Below, piece by piece: positions 8,601 to 17,651 of a stretch of DNA of 64,000 bases. The stretch covers positions 1-64,000 of the forward strand of contig NZ_LFQU01000007.1 of NCBI RefSeq assembly GCF_001275135.1, read 5' to 3'. Source of the stretch: Xylanibacter rarus. Lineage in GTDB: Bacteria > Bacteroidota > Bacteroidia > Bacteroidales > Bacteroidaceae. The notes below the pieces were generated by a model. That model did no database searches and was not told the origin of the DNA. It saw nothing but the letters and a program-made list of their open reading frames with translations. Position numbers and translations under genes: made by a program. The first letter of the stretch is position 1. Each line of letters starts with the position of its first letter.

Positions 8601-9087
8601 TATATTTGTTGTCGTATGTGATATAAGGATTGTCAAGGTCAACCCAATAACCCATCTTCTCTGTAAGTTCTCTCCATTCTGCCGTGAACTTCATGACGTT
8701 CTCACGGCATTTCTTGTTGTAATCTTCAACAGAGATGTATTTCTCAGATTCCTTGTTGTCAATGTCTGCTTTGGTTATGCCAAGTTCTTTTTCAACTCCA
8801 AGCTCTACTGGAAGTCCGTGGGTGTCCCATCCGGCCTTGCGGTGAACCTGAAATCCTTTCATGGTCTTATAGCGATTGAAAGTGTCCTTTATCGTACGTG
8901 CAAGGACATGATGTATACCCGGATGTCCGTTTGCCGAAGGGGGACCTTCAAAGAATACAAATTGTGGACATCCCTCACGCTCTGTTATAGATTTTTGAAA
9001 TACGTTATTCTTGTTCCAACTATCAAGCACAACCTTGTTCGTTTCTGTCAGATTCAGACCGTTGTGCTCGGCAAATTTTTTGGCCAT
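5656..9087 (-). CDS. ileS: Isoleucine--tRNA ligase
   Basis: The 1143-residue enzyme charges tRNA-Ile and edits misactivated valine. The class I signature is present as PPSANGHPGIHH (49-60), and the KMSKR loop lies at 694-698. The large connective editing domain lies between them, and the C-terminal anticodon-binding region is complete. Its length and eukaryote-like motif (PGIHH rather than HIGH in the bacterial form) fit the longer IleS type common in Bacteroidetes. It is the first gene of a minus-strand operon with the DksA-like gene, lspA and DUF4296. A strong consensus promoter lies at 9122-9152. Confidence 0.97.
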   Translation of the reverse strand: MAKKFAEHNGLNLTETNKVVLDSWNKNNVFQKSITEREGCPQFVFFEGPPSANGHPGIHHVLARTIKDTFNRYKTMKGFQVHRKAGWDTHGLPVELGVEKELGITKADIDNKESEKYISVEDYNKKCRENVMKFTAEWRELTEKMGYWVDLDNPYITYDNKYIETLWWLLKQLYDKDLLYKGYTIQPYSPAAGTGLSSHELNQPGCYRDVKDTTVTAQFAIIDPKPEMTEWGKPYFLAWTTTPWTLAANSALCVGPNIDYVAVQTYNGYTGEPETVVLAEVLVPSYFNTKNENNDLASYKKGDKVIPYKIVAHYKGSDLVGMKYEQLLPMIKPMTDGAFRVIPGDYVTTEDGTGIVHIAPNFGADDANVAKKAGVPPIVLITKKGEHRPIVDLEGKYYVIDDLDTDFVEKFVNKDAWSKYAGRYVKNAYDENLTDKDETLDISICMDLKAANKAFKIEKHVHSYPHCWRTDKPVLYYPLDSWFIRSTACKESMVEKNKTINWKPESTGTGRFGNWLENLNDWNLSRSRFWGTPLPIWRDEDGNEICIGSLQELYDEIEKSVAAGFMATNPLKDKGFVPGDYSQDNYDKIDMHRPYVDNIILCSKTNKPMKRETDLIDVWFDSGSMPYAQIHYPFENADMIDKNLAFPADFINEGVDQTRGWFFTLHAIATMVFDNVAFKNVISSGLVLDAKGNKMSKRLGNAVDPFETLEKYGTDAVRFYMLTNSAPWDNLKFDPNGVDEVRRKFFGTLYNTYSFFSLYANVDGFDYSQAEIPVAERPEIDRWILSELNSLIKGVDASLADYEPTKAGRMIDEFVNDDLSNWYVRLNRKRFWGKEMDSDKLSAYQTLYTCLETIAKLLAPFSPFYSDQLFKDLENATGRDKAESVHLTDFPVADESLIDKDLEARMEMAQKITSMVLALRRKVNIKVRQPLQSVMIPATDESQRRHIEAIKDLVINEVNVKELKFVESSDVLVKKVKCNFRTMGKKFGKLMKGIAAQMGNLSQEEILSLEKEGKITLNVDEQEVVVEATDVEIISEDIPGWLVANEGNLTVALEIELNEELKNEGMARELINRIQNLRKDCGLEITDRINVTIAPNAQIETAVKAFADYIKGQVLADSITLADNDGVNTNFDDFDANIKVEKV

Positions 9088-9121
9088 ATTGATTCTGTTA
9101 TATAGTTTACTATTTGAGGCG

Positions 9122-9152
9122 CAAAGTTATATAAAAAAATTGTCATAACAAA
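9122..9152 (-). promoter_or_regulatory. Bacteroidetes consensus promoter for ileS operon
   Basis: On the minus strand, TTTG (9149-9152) is followed after exactly 19 bases by TAACTTTG (9122-9129). This is an excellent match to the sigma-ABfr form TTTG-N19-TAnnTTTG. It would give a leader of roughly 28 bases before the ileS ATG. Confidence 0.8.
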
Positions 9153-9212
9153 GAATTATTTTAAAGTTTCATTTTATTTATAGTGCTTTTATACAAGATT
9201 TTAATATAGCAT

Positions 9213-9247
9213 TTTGTCAACTTAAAGAATTTTTCTTGTTACATTTG
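9213..9247 (+). promoter_or_regulatory. Probable promoter for the secreted esterase gene
   Basis: TACATTTG at 9240-9247 fits the -7 consensus. The nearest TTTG is at 9213-9216, giving a 23-base spacer that is longer than ideal. The start codon is at 9323. Confidence 0.45.
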
Positions 9248-9322
9248 CACTTGATTATAGTCTTCTTGAATTGATTGACTAATTGGCATTGTGCCGTGTG
9301 GTAAATATAATTAAGATTAAAG

Positions 9323-10345
9323 ATGATTAGTAGAAGATTGATTTCAGTAATACTGATGACTTTGTGTCCGACTTTGTTTTGGGCTCAGACAGAGTTTGTT
9401 AAAGACTGTGGGCAGAAAGCTTTTCCGATAAAGGTTCCTGCCGGAAATTACAGCGGAATAACACCTGTGGGCGGCAATGAATATGCTGTCGTTTCGGATA
9501 AGTCTGCAACAGACGGATTCTTTGTATTTCGAATAGATGTTGATTCTGTATCGGGAGAAATTAAGGATGTTACGAATTTGGGCTTCAAAGGCGACTCTTT
9601 AAGTAATGCTGACTGTGAGGCTATTGCGTATGTTCCTTCAACGGGAACGTTTTTCATTAGCAGAGAGTCTGATAATGTTATTGGTGAATATACGGCTGAC
9701 GGCAAGGCTACAGGCCGCAGTCTGAATATTCCGGATGATTATAAAAAATGTGTAGGCAATTATGGCTTTGAGTCATTGGTGTATGATGAGGAGGCACACT
9801 TGTTTTGGACCATAAATGAGAGCACAATGAATGGTGACGGTGAGTGTGCCACTTCGCTGAATAAGGTACGTAACGTGTTGAGACTTCAGGCGTTTGATGA
9901 AAAACTTCAGCCGGTGAAGCAGTACGCTTATCGCATGGATGAACCTATGGCAAATAAAAAATCGAGCAATTATGCAATGGGAGTAAGTGAATTGACTGCA
10001 CTTGGTGACGGACGCCTGTTGGTACTTGAGCGTGAATTTTTTGTTCCAATGCTAAAGATTGGGGCTTTTGCTCAATGTAAATTATATGAGATTGTTCCTG
10101 AAGATGCAGAACCATTGTCCTCGGGCGAAGCGATTGGGGCTGATACAAAGTTTCTGAACAAACGGCTGGTATATTCCTTCGTTACCCGCCTTTCTCTCTT
10201 AGACTGGTCAGTTGCTAATTATGAAGGAATGTGTTTAGGTCCTAAGTTGGCTGATGGCAGCAGGACGCTTATTCTCGTCAGTGATTCGCAGGACAATTAT
10301 GGAGGTGTCCTGAAAGACTGGTTTAAGACAATAGTAATACGTTGA
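9323..10345 (+). CDS. Secreted esterase-like phytase family protein
   Basis: The 340-residue protein begins with a cleavable signal peptide ending near FWAQ (residue 22). The rest resembles the phytase-like esterase (beta-propeller) family: YSGITPVGGNEYAVVSDKS near the N-terminus, DCEAIAYVPSTGTFFISRES, NYGFESLVYDEEAHLFWTINE, and a C-terminal LVLISDSQDN-like segment (ILVSDSQDNYGG). These alternating aromatic and acidic motifs are typical of the blades. Members are predicted periplasmic or outer-membrane-associated and act on phosphate or carboxyl esters, but the substrate here is unknown. It is transcribed alone, divergently from ileS. Confidence 0.8.
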   Translation: MISRRLISVILMTLCPTLFWAQTEFVKDCGQKAFPIKVPAGNYSGITPVGGNEYAVVSDKSATDGFFVFRIDVDSVSGEIKDVTNLGFKGDSLSNADCEAIAYVPSTGTFFISRESDNVIGEYTADGKATGRSLNIPDDYKKCVGNYGFESLVYDEEAHLFWTINESTMNGDGECATSLNKVRNVLRLQAFDEKLQPVKQYAYRMDEPMANKKSSNYAMGVSELTALGDGRLLVLEREFFVPMLKIGAFAQCKLYEIVPEDAEPLSSGEAIGADTKFLNKRLVYSFVTRLSLLDWSVANYEGMCLGPKLADGSRTLILVSDSQDNYGGVLKDWFKTIVIR

Positions 10346-11033
10346 CGGGTAGGGCGCTTTTATGAACGTTATTTAGAAAACTTTTTGATTTTGACGCATT
10401 CAGACTTGCCATGTTCCGAATTTTTTGTGTTTGCCTTCAGAAAAAGAATAAAATGACACGTAAAATGCAATGCATTGTCTGTCAGTGCCTTATGCTGTTA
10501 TGTTGCAGTAAACGTATTCTCCGATAGCCAGAATGTTATGATTTTTTTGAGCCAAACCTATGGTTTTAAAGGTGAAAAGCATAGGTTTTGCTTATTAATT
10601 GCATAGATTTTGTCGCGTTAAAGTGCCTGTTTCGATGATATTTTCAGGCTTATTTGTCAATAAATGCATGGATTTAGGCAGGTTTGTGCTAAAATTTCTC
10701 TCATTTTTATAATGATTAAATTCTATTTTAGAGAAAACTTTGAACATAAATTAGTAATATTTATTGACATTATTTCTTTGTCGTCCTTTATTTAGACAGC
10801 TACGTTTTATATCTAATATTATGGCTTGCAGGTGCGCATGATGACTTGTATATTTAAGTAAAATCATTTTCATTATAATGCATATTGTTCTAATTATACA
10901 AGTTTATTTATTCTTTTCCGGCCGTCTCGGTATAAGCTTTTTTGACATAGCCTGCTGGGCATATGAAAAATCAAATGCCAATATGTTCAAAATTGAACAG
11001 CAATTCAGCTAAATCTTAATATAAGATTTCTGT
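10346..11033. other. Long AT-rich intergenic region with inverted repeat
   Basis: This 688-base gap lies between convergent genes. AAACCTATG (10554-10562) and CATAGGTTT (10580-10588) form a nine-base inverted repeat with a 17-base loop. The word TTTTTGATTTTGAC (10382-10395) recurs at 26422-26435, and TTTTGACGCATT recurs at about 49739. These shared words suggest a degenerate family of intergenic sequence. No open frame or RNA gene is convincing. Confidence 0.5.
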
Positions 11034-11903
11034 TTAATCTTGTTCGTATCCAATGGTCAGTTTGCGCAAGTCGTAGTAACTTCCGTTATAAATATTGAAA
11101 TCAACATATCCTTTTATGCCCGGCAGACGTCCGGCGTCAGTATGCTGCCAAAATTTCCATTCGCCCGTATATTCAATTTTGTCGACATAATAATGCGCAA
11201 TCCAGTAAGGGTAGTCGTTGAATACCGGTTCATTGAGATATGTCGTCTTAAATTTATAATATGTGTAAATAATCGGCTTGACATGGTATTTGTCTTCAAC
11301 AATGTGAAGCCATGTAAGTACATCGCGCTGAAAATCCTCAAGGCTTACATCCTTTGGCTTGTGTTCAATGTCTAATACGGGAGGAAGGTCTCCGTCTTGC
11401 AGATATACATTGTTTAAAAAGAAATATGCCTGTGAGCGTGCTGAAGACTTGTTGCTCCAAAAATGATATGCTCCGCGTATGAAGCCATATTCTTTGGCCT
11501 GTCTGAAGTTTTCTTTGAATTTCGGGTCAATGCGGTCTGTGCCTTCTGTTGCTTTTATCAATATAAATCGTATCGGGCACTTCTCAATCATTGCATTCTG
11601 CAAAAGTTCCCAGTCAATGTCTCCCTGATAATGGCTGATGTCAATACCTCTGATTTCGTACCCCTCGGGATATTTCGCATCACCGTATATGGCTCTCCAT
11701 CTGAACCCGAAGGGGCCGACGAAAAAGTAATAGAAAAAACATACGTATAATGCTACGACGCCAAGTCCGCCCAGCCACCATGCCCATCTGGGATATCTGT
11801 GAAAAAATGATGCCCTGGTATGAGAACGCCTTTTTTTGCCACATCTGTTAGTTGATGTAGTGTGCCGATTGTAGGTGTTTTTGTTTCTTGTACCAGTCAT
11901 CAT
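11034..11903 (-). CDS. Membrane-anchored GH25 lysozyme-like muramidase
   Basis: The 289-residue protein has a basic N-terminus, one transmembrane helix (about 40-64), then a glycoside hydrolase family 25 domain. GIDISHYQGDIDW (87-99) supplies Asp88, and FILIKATEG (113-121) and PPVLDIEHKP (174-183) supply the other acidic catalytic residues, Asp178 and Glu180. GH25 enzymes hydrolyse the MurNAc-GlcNAc bond of peptidoglycan. The uncleaved anchor suggests action from the periplasmic face of the inner membrane. It lies about 90 bases downstream of pfp on the same strand, but a terminator separates them. Confidence 0.9.
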   Translation of the reverse strand: MMTGTRNKNTYNRHTTSTNRCGKKRRSHTRASFFHRYPRWAWWLGGLGVVALYVCFFYYFFVGPFGFRWRAIYGDAKYPEGYEIRGIDISHYQGDIDWELLQNAMIEKCPIRFILIKATEGTDRIDPKFKENFRQAKEYGFIRGAYHFWSNKSSARSQAYFFLNNVYLQDGDLPPVLDIEHKPKDVSLEDFQRDVLTWLHIVEDKYHVKPIIYTYYKFKTTYLNEPVFNDYPYWIAHYYVDKIEYTGEWKFWQHTDAGRLPGIKGYVDFNIYNGSYYDLRKLTIGYEQD

Positions 11904-11919
11904 CTAAAAATAAAAAGAA

Positions 11920-11972
11920 TGTGTAAAGGCCATGCCTTGTCAGCATTTACAGGCAAAACCGACCTTTACACA
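11920..11972 (-). terminator. Terminator between pfp and GH25 gene
   Basis: TGTGTAAAGG (from 11920) pairs with CCTTTACACA (ending 11972). On the minus strand the hairpin is followed by ATTCTTTTTATTTTT. It lies 23 bases after the pfp stop codon and would end that transcript. Confidence 0.75.
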
Positions 11973-11994
11973 TCTTTTTCGTATTATTGTAATA

Positions 11995-13635
11995 TTATTC
12001 TTGTTCTAACTCAAGAGTCTTTGTTGTGCAGTCGCAAACTTCAGAAGGCCCCCAATACTGGATAGGACCAGGGTATATGAAGCTTGTCTCGCGTGCCCAT
12101 TTGTCACGTATCTTCTCGAATGCCTTGAACGGTTTGCCGTCAAGTTCAACGAGAGCTTTGCGGATTACAGGCTTCATCTCGCCATTTCTGCGCTCCATGT
12201 TCATCATCATGGTGATTGGCACACCTCCGGCTCTCCACTCGTTTGTGGGCTTTGTTGTGTTCTTGATTATAGCCATGTATCCTGTCTTTCCGTTTGCAAT
12301 CAGCTGAGCAGCGCTTGTTCCGAGTGCATAGCAGTAATTTGTGTCATAGTTAGAAGGAGCTGCGCAACGTCCCTCGTATCCGAAGAAGTGGTGCAGACAT
12401 GCGAATTTGCCCTTGTATTTACCTTCTTCTTTCCACTGCTCAAGTTTTGCGTCGCACATGTCAGAAAGAAGTCTTTCTGTTTCTATGAGAGAAACTTGAA
12501 CGTTTCCGTGAGGATCACGGTCGAGTGAAAGCTGGCGGGCAACGTTAGCAGGCAGTGTGGCAAATGTCTGCTTGTTCTCTTCGCTCAGGTGAGCGAGTAT
12601 GTATTCGCGCTGTGCTTCTTCGTCGAGTCCTTTGTAGTCATTGCCGTGAGCAGCCAAGAGGTCGTTCAGCTCTTCGATAAGTTTTCCGATTGAAGGAATA
12701 AATTCGATAAGACCTTCAGGTATGAGGATAACTCCGAAGTTGAGGCCTTGCTCTGCACGGTAGGCTATTACATTACAGATGTTCTCAACAATTTGGTTAA
12801 GAGTCATGTTCTTAGCCTTAACCTCTTCAGAGATGATACAGATGTTAGGCTGGCACTGCAGGGCGCATTCCAGTGCAATGTGGCTGGCAGAACGTCCCAT
12901 CAGTTTAATGAAGTGCCAATATTTCTTAGACGAATTACAGTCGCGCTCGATATTTCCGATAAGTTCAGAGTAAGTCTTTGTTGCGGTGTCAAAACCGAAT
13001 GATGTTTCAATCTGGTCATTCTTCAAGTCACCGTCAATGGTCTTGGGGCATCCTATAACCTGTACGCCATATTTCTTTGCTGCATAATATTCGGCAAGGA
13101 CACATGCATTTGTGTTAGAGTCGTCACCGCCAATTATAACAAGAGCTTTAATGTTGAGTTCGCGTACAATTTCAAGACCTTTTTCAAATTGCTCAATCTT
13201 TTCAAGCTTGGTGCGGCCTGAACCAATCATATCGAAACCGCCAGTGTTGCGATAATCGTTGATATAGTCTTCTGTGATTTCAATATACTTGTGGTCAACC
13301 AATCCGCCAGGGCCGAGGATGAATCCGTACAGCTTGTTGTTGGGGTTGAGACGCTTGATAGTGTCAAACAGACCTGTTATGACGTTGTGTCCGCCGGGAG
13401 CCTGACCTCCACTAAGAATAACGCCCACATTCATTTCGCAAGTCTGTGTCTCGTTGCTGGGTTCAAATTCCACAACCGGCATACCGTAAGTGTTGGGGAA
13501 TAATTTTTTGATGTCTTCCTGATCGTCCACACTTTGTGTTGGAGCACCCTCTTTTACTTTTACAGAACCTTGAAGTGATGTCGGCAATTTTGGTGCGTAG
13601 TCAATTCTGGCTTTCTGTAATGCACTTTTTTCCAT
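11995..13635 (-). CDS. pfp: Diphosphate--fructose-6-phosphate 1-phosphotransferase
   Basis: The 546-residue enzyme is the long-type PPi-dependent phosphofructokinase, interconverting fructose 6-phosphate and fructose 1,6-bisphosphate with pyrophosphate. GGDDS at 169-173 has the Asp that replaces the Gly of ATP-dependent enzymes, and PKTIDGD around Lys198 is the matching PPi-type signature. The N-terminal [10 protein letters not shown] (75-84) binds phosphate. Bacteroidetes often carry this enzyme, which makes glycolysis reversible at this step and conserves ATP. It appears monocistronic, with a terminator 23 bases downstream. Confidence 0.96.
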   Translation of the reverse strand: MEKSALQKARIDYAPKLPTSLQGSVKVKEGAPTQSVDDQEDIKKLFPNTYGMPVVEFEPSNETQTCEMNVGVILSGGQAPGGHNVITGLFDTIKRLNPNNKLYGFILGPGGLVDHKYIEITEDYINDYRNTGGFDMIGSGRTKLEKIEQFEKGLEIVRELNIKALVIIGGDDSNTNACVLAEYYAAKKYGVQVIGCPKTIDGDLKNDQIETSFGFDTATKTYSELIGNIERDCNSSKKYWHFIKLMGRSASHIALECALQCQPNICIISEEVKAKNMTLNQIVENICNVIAYRAEQGLNFGVILIPEGLIEFIPSIGKLIEELNDLLAAHGNDYKGLDEEAQREYILAHLSEENKQTFATLPANVARQLSLDRDPHGNVQVSLIETERLLSDMCDAKLEQWKEEGKYKGKFACLHHFFGYEGRCAAPSNYDTNYCYALGTSAAQLIANGKTGYMAIIKNTTKPTNEWRAGGVPITMMMNMERRNGEMKPVIRKALVELDGKPFKAFEKIRDKWARETSFIYPGPIQYWGPSEVCDCTTKTLELEQE

Positions 13636-13768
13636 AATACCAAAATTAAATTAATATAGTTAGTTATAAATATAGCTTTTAGACCTGTGCAAATTTACGA
13701 ATTTTTGTCAATATAGAAAAATAAATAAAATATTTTGAATAAAATAATGTTTTTTTTCATTAAACGGC

Positions 13769-13798
13769 TTGTGATTATTAATTTATTTATTACATTTG
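13769..13798 (+). promoter_or_regulatory. Promoter for the 13839-20311 gene run
   Basis: TTG at 13769-13771 and TACATTTG at 13791-13798 are separated by 19 bases, a good sigma-ABfr match. The next ATG, at 13839, is 40 bases downstream. Confidence 0.6.
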
Positions 13799-13838
13799 TT
13801 GTGTAAAGTTTTAGATAAACATAAAAAATAAGAATAAT

Positions 13839-14108
13839 ATGGCAAGCAAAAGAAATTTAAAAAAAATGATTAATTATATCTGTAGTGATGTTTTTTCTGA
13901 GTGTATGGCAGCATCATTATATAGTGGTAAGAAGGATACGGAAGACGTTAAGGCGATATTGTCGTCAATCTTAATAGTACACGACAATTCTATTAGAAGA
14001 GTTTCGCATCCGGAACCAGGAATGTCAAAAAAATCATATTATAAAGATCTAAAGGACAAATTTAATGCTCAGATTTGCGAAATTGTTGATCATATAGTTA
14101 ACATCTAA
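13839..14108 (+). CDS. Small helical hypothetical protein (89 aa)
   Basis: This 89-residue cytoplasmic protein (start MASKRNLKKMINYICSDVFS) is predicted mostly helical, with a basic N-terminus. I recall similar short proteins in Bacteroidales beside lipid or envelope genes, but no named domain applies. It follows a good promoter and precedes the acyltransferase by 16 bases, so it is probably the first gene of that transcript. Function unknown. Confidence 0.65.
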   Translation: MASKRNLKKMINYICSDVFSECMAASLYSGKKDTEDVKAILSSILIVHDNSIRRVSHPEPGMSKKSYYKDLKDKFNAQICEIVDHIVNI

Positions 14109-14124
14109 ATAATTTATTCACGTC

Positions 14125-14676
14125 ATGCTGCAAACACTTTGCAAGTGGCTTTTGTATAAAAAAGGTGGTTGGAAGAAAGATGTTACCGTGTCTCATCCGG
14201 ATAAGTATATTATCTGTCTGGCGCCTCATACCAGTAATTGGGACTTTGTAATAGGACAGCTATACATGAGAGCCGAAGGCCTGAGAATTAATTTCATGAT
14301 GAAAAAGGAATGGTTCGTATGGCCTCTCGGGTTTTTCTTTAAGAAAATAGGAGGTATACCGGTCAGTAGGTCTAAGCATACAAAGATGACCGACCAGTTG
14401 GCTGACGCCGCAAAGTCTAGAGACACATTCTATCTTTGTATAACGCCGGAAGGAACGAGATCTCGCAATCCTAATTGGAAAAAAGGTTTTTATTATATTG
14501 CTTTGAAGGCAGGTATACCAATACTTTTATATGGATTGGACTACAAAAGACATCTCATTCAATGTAATAAAAGTCTTGTTCCGTCAGGGGATATTGATGT
14601 GGATATGAAAATAATAAAAGACTATTTCAAGGAATATTCAGGATTACATCCGGATTTGTTTACTACTGGAGACTGA
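14125..14676 (+). CDS. Lysophospholipid acyltransferase family protein
   Basis: The 183-residue protein carries the PlsC-type acyltransferase motifs: HTSNWD (35-40, the HX4D catalytic motif) and PEGTRS (108-113, glycerophosphate binding), with GGIPVSR between them. Such enzymes transfer an acyl chain to a lysophospholipid at the inner membrane. It is shorter than PlsC proper and resembles the compact family often seen in Bacteroidetes; the acceptor lipid cannot be told from sequence. It is followed after three bases by a lipoprotein gene. Confidence 0.85.
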   Translation: MLQTLCKWLLYKKGGWKKDVTVSHPDKYIICLAPHTSNWDFVIGQLYMRAEGLRINFMMKKEWFVWPLGFFFKKIGGIPVSRSKHTKMTDQLADAAKSRDTFYLCITPEGTRSRNPNWKKGFYYIALKAGIPILLYGLDYKRHLIQCNKSLVPSGDIDVDMKIIKDYFKEYSGLHPDLFTTGD

Positions 14677-14679
14677 TTT

Positions 14680-17304
14680 ATGCAAAAGAAATTTTTTTTG
14701 TTCTTATTTAGTATACTCCTTGTCTCATGCGGGACACATCGTAAAATAGTGTCTTCACAAGGCAAGAAGGACAAAAAGGAGACTTCAGAAAAGAAAAGAG
14801 AAATAAAGGAGGATATCGAGTACAAGGGAATACCATGGGTTTATAATGGTTCGAGACCGATAAGTATAACGAAGGGACTGCAAAATCGACATCTCTCTGT
14901 TTATGCCAGCCATGGCAGATATTATAATAAGAATAAAAATAGGTGGCAATGGCAGAGGCCAAACCTATTCTGCACGAATGAGGATCTGTACACACAAACA
15001 ATAGTCGTGCCGTATTTAATTCCCATGCTTGAGAAGGCAGGGGCTGTGGTCTTTACACCACGCGAACGTGACTGGCAAAAGAACGAGATAATTATTGATA
15101 ATGATAATAAGACGCTTTTGCCTTATTATACAGAGATAAATGTCGGCACAGAATGGAAAGATGCGGGAATAAAGGGCTTTGCCAATACAGAAAAGTATTA
15201 TGATGATGGCGAAAATCCTTTTGAAAAAGGAACAACCAGGGCGGCTAAGGCTTCTGCCGTGAGGAATTGTGAGATATCATACCAGCCGAATTTCCCGGAA
15301 AGAGGTCAATATGCTGTTTATGTCAGTTATCCCACACATAAGAAAAGCATCCCGGATGCTCAGTATATAGTGTATCATCAAGGACGTAAGACTGTCTTTT
15401 ATGTTAATCAGCAGATGGGAGGAGGCACATGGGTTTATCTTGGCACATTCGATTTTGATTCAGGATGTAATTCCGGTAATCGTGTTGTTCTGACGAATGA
15501 GAGTGCGTATAATGGATTTGTAACAGCCGACGCGGTTAGGTTTGGCGGAGGTATGGGTAATGTTAAGCGAAATAACATTATAAGCGGTTTGCCCAGATGC
15601 CTTGAAGGGGCTCGTTACTATGCTCAGTGGGCTGGTGCTCCAGACAGTGTATACCGGTCGAAAAATGGTGAAGACGACTATAAGGAAGATATATACACCA
15701 GGCCGTTCATGGCAAATTGGCTTGCGGGAGGTTCTTGTTTCGCTCCAACAATGAATGGATTGAATGTCCCTATAGAATTGTCTTTGGCAATACATAGTGA
15801 TGCAGGAGTTGCTAATGATTATTCGTCTATAATAGGTACGTTGGCTATTAGTACGACATTCCCTAATGACGGTATTTTTTATTCAGGACTTTCACGCTCA
15901 AATTCTAAAAAGTTTGCAGGAATGTTGCTTGATGGTGTGAATAAAGATATTAAGTCTCAATATAAAAAATGGACGAAACGTGAAGTATATGATAAAAATT
16001 ATGCTGAGACTCGGTGTCCGCAGGTCACATCAGCTATATTGGAAACACTGTCGCATCAGAATTTCCCAGATATGATTTATGGCCAGGACCCCAATTTTAG
16101 ATTTACGTTAGCCCGTAGTATATATAAGTCTATATTACGCTTTTCTTCTGAAATGCATAAAAAGCCTTATGTTGTTACGCCTTTGACTCCTGTTGACTTT
16201 AGGGCTGAATTTTATGCAAACGATACGATCCTGTTGAAATGGGATGCTCAGATTGATAAGACAGAACCAACGGCTGTGCCAAGTTCATATATACTTTATA
16301 CATCCGCAGGCAACGCCGGGTTTGATAATGGCATTAAGATAACAGGTACAGCATGTAAAATAAAGTTGCAGCCTGGTTTGTTGTATAATTTCAAAGTTTC
16401 TGCAGCGAATGATGGCGGTGAAAGTTTTACTTCTGAAGTTATATCTGCTGTATATCATTCTAATGCCGCAAAAGACGTTCTTATTGTTAATGGATTTCAG
16501 CGTCTTTCTGCACCGGCTGTAATTGATGAGGAATCTCAGCAGGGTTTTGACTTGAATAAAGATTTAGGGGTAACTGAAGGTAAAACTTTAGGTCTTTGCG
16601 GTAGTCAGATATGTTTTGACAAGACAAAGCTAGGAATTGAGGGGCCGGGTGGACTCGGTTACAGCGGAAGTGAACTTGAAGGATTTATAATAAAAGGTAA
16701 TGAGTTTAACTACATACCAGAACATGCTAAGGCTATTATGGCATCAAATAAGTATAATATTGTAAGTTGCTCAAAATCTTCAATTGAAAATGGTAAGGTT
16801 GTGCTTGGCAATTATGACTGCGTTGATGTCATTTTAGGATTGGAAAAGGATGATGGCTATTCTTTAAATTATTATAAGACGTTTTCTTCTTCTTTCCAAA
16901 AGAAACTTACGGAATACAATGGAAATCTTATAGTCAGTGGAGCTTATATAGGAAGCGACATGAAAAGTAATAAAGAACAGAAATTTTTAAATGATGTTTT
17001 GCACGTTACACATAACGGAATAATTGATATGCGGACGAATAATAAGGTAGAAGGAATGAATACCTCATTTGAAATTTTTAGTATGTACAATGATGTACAT
17101 TATGCTTCTCCTTATATTGATGTGTTGAGCCCCGTTAGTCCGGCTTTTTGTGCATTAACAGATGGAACAGGAAATTCAATATGTGTAGCTTATGACGGTA
17201 AGGAGCGTCGCTCTTTTACAATGGGTTTCCCCTTCGAGTGTATAACGTCAGAAAAGAAACGTGCGGCAGTAATGACAGGAATTCTTAATTTTATTTTTAA
17301 ATAG
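14680..17304 (+). CDS. Amidase-like lipoprotein with golvesin and Fn3-type domains
   Basis: This 874-residue protein has a lipobox at Cys17 (LLVSC). An N-acetylmuramoyl-L-alanine amidase-like fold is suggested by ASHGRYY (His78), PRERDW (Glu129), AIHSDAG (His372) and ETLSHQNFPD (Glu455), which resemble the zinc ligands and general base of Amidase_3. A golvesin-type domain (about 190-295, YAVYVSYPT to ADAVRFGGG) is inserted into the amidase fold. A fibronectin-III-like module (about 505-610) follows, then a C-terminal region with a Rossmann-like start (KDVLIVNGFQR). Such proteins are often annotated xanthan lyase, but peptidoglycan cleavage seems more likely. It sits in an envelope-flavoured run after an acyltransferase gene. 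Confidence 0.75.
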   Translation: MQKKFFLFLFSILLVSCGTHRKIVSSQGKKDKKETSEKKREIKEDIEYKGIPWVYNGSRPISITKGLQNRHLSVYASHGRYYNKNKNRWQWQRPNLFCTNEDLYTQTIVVPYLIPMLEKAGAVVFTPRERDWQKNEIIIDNDNKTLLPYYTEINVGTEWKDAGIKGFANTEKYYDDGENPFEKGTTRAAKASAVRNCEISYQPNFPERGQYAVYVSYPTHKKSIPDAQYIVYHQGRKTVFYVNQQMGGGTWVYLGTFDFDSGCNSGNRVVLTNESAYNGFVTADAVRFGGGMGNVKRNNIISGLPRCLEGARYYAQWAGAPDSVYRSKNGEDDYKEDIYTRPFMANWLAGGSCFAPTMNGLNVPIELSLAIHSDAGVANDYSSIIGTLAISTTFPNDGIFYSGLSRSNSKKFAGMLLDGVNKDIKSQYKKWTKREVYDKNYAETRCPQVTSAILETLSHQNFPDMIYGQDPNFRFTLARSIYKSILRFSSEMHKKPYVVTPLTPVDFRAEFYANDTILLKWDAQIDKTEPTAVPSSYILYTSAGNAGFDNGIKITGTACKIKLQPGLLYNFKVSAANDGGESFTSEVISAVYHSNAAKDVLIVNGFQRLSAPAVIDEESQQGFDLNKDLGVTEGKTLGLCGSQICFDKTKLGIEGPGGLGYSGSELEGFIIKGNEFNYIPEHAKAIMASNKYNIVSCSKSSIENGKVVLGNYDCVDVILGLEKDDGYSLNYYKTFSSSFQKKLTEYNGNLIVSGAYIGSDMKSNKEQKFLNDVLHVTHNGIIDMRTNNKVEGMNTSFEIFSMYNDVHYASPYIDVLSPVSPAFCALTDGTGNSICVAYDGKERRSFTMGFPFECITSEKKRAAVMTGILNFIFK

Positions 17305-17312
17305 ATTATAAT

Positions 17313-17651
17313 ATGGAAACTTACAAAATTCAAGCAAACGCATCTGGAACAAGAAATATAGCAGTGACGGAAGAGCATCTGAATACAATAAAGAAGTATT
17401 CTCTTTTGAAGAATCTTATTGACAGTAACGGCATTATTGATGAACCGGTGCTTGATAAACTTAAACTTAATGTCAGGTCTATGTTGGAGTCTTCTGCCGA
17501 GGTTGATAAGGAACTTCTTGATTTGTGCCTTGATGTGATTTATAATAATAACATGAAGGCTTTTGGCTTGTATCAGCTCGTGTTGTTGTTTATCAAATGG
17601 GAAAATGAAAACAAGTCATCTGACGATAACGAAAATAAAGTAAATGACTGA
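17313..17651 (+). CDS. Hypothetical protein overlapping ygiQ start (112 aa)
   Basis: The 112-residue protein is cytoplasmic, acidic at its C-terminus and predicted helical. I recognise no domain. It starts eight bases after the amidase-like gene and its last eight bases overlap the start of ygiQ, so it belongs to the same transcript. Function unknown. Confidence 0.7.
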   Translation: METYKIQANASGTRNIAVTEEHLNTIKKYSLLKNLIDSNGIIDEPVLDKLKLNVRSMLESSAEVDKELLDLCLDVIYNNNMKAFGLYQLVLLFIKWENENKSSDDNENKVND

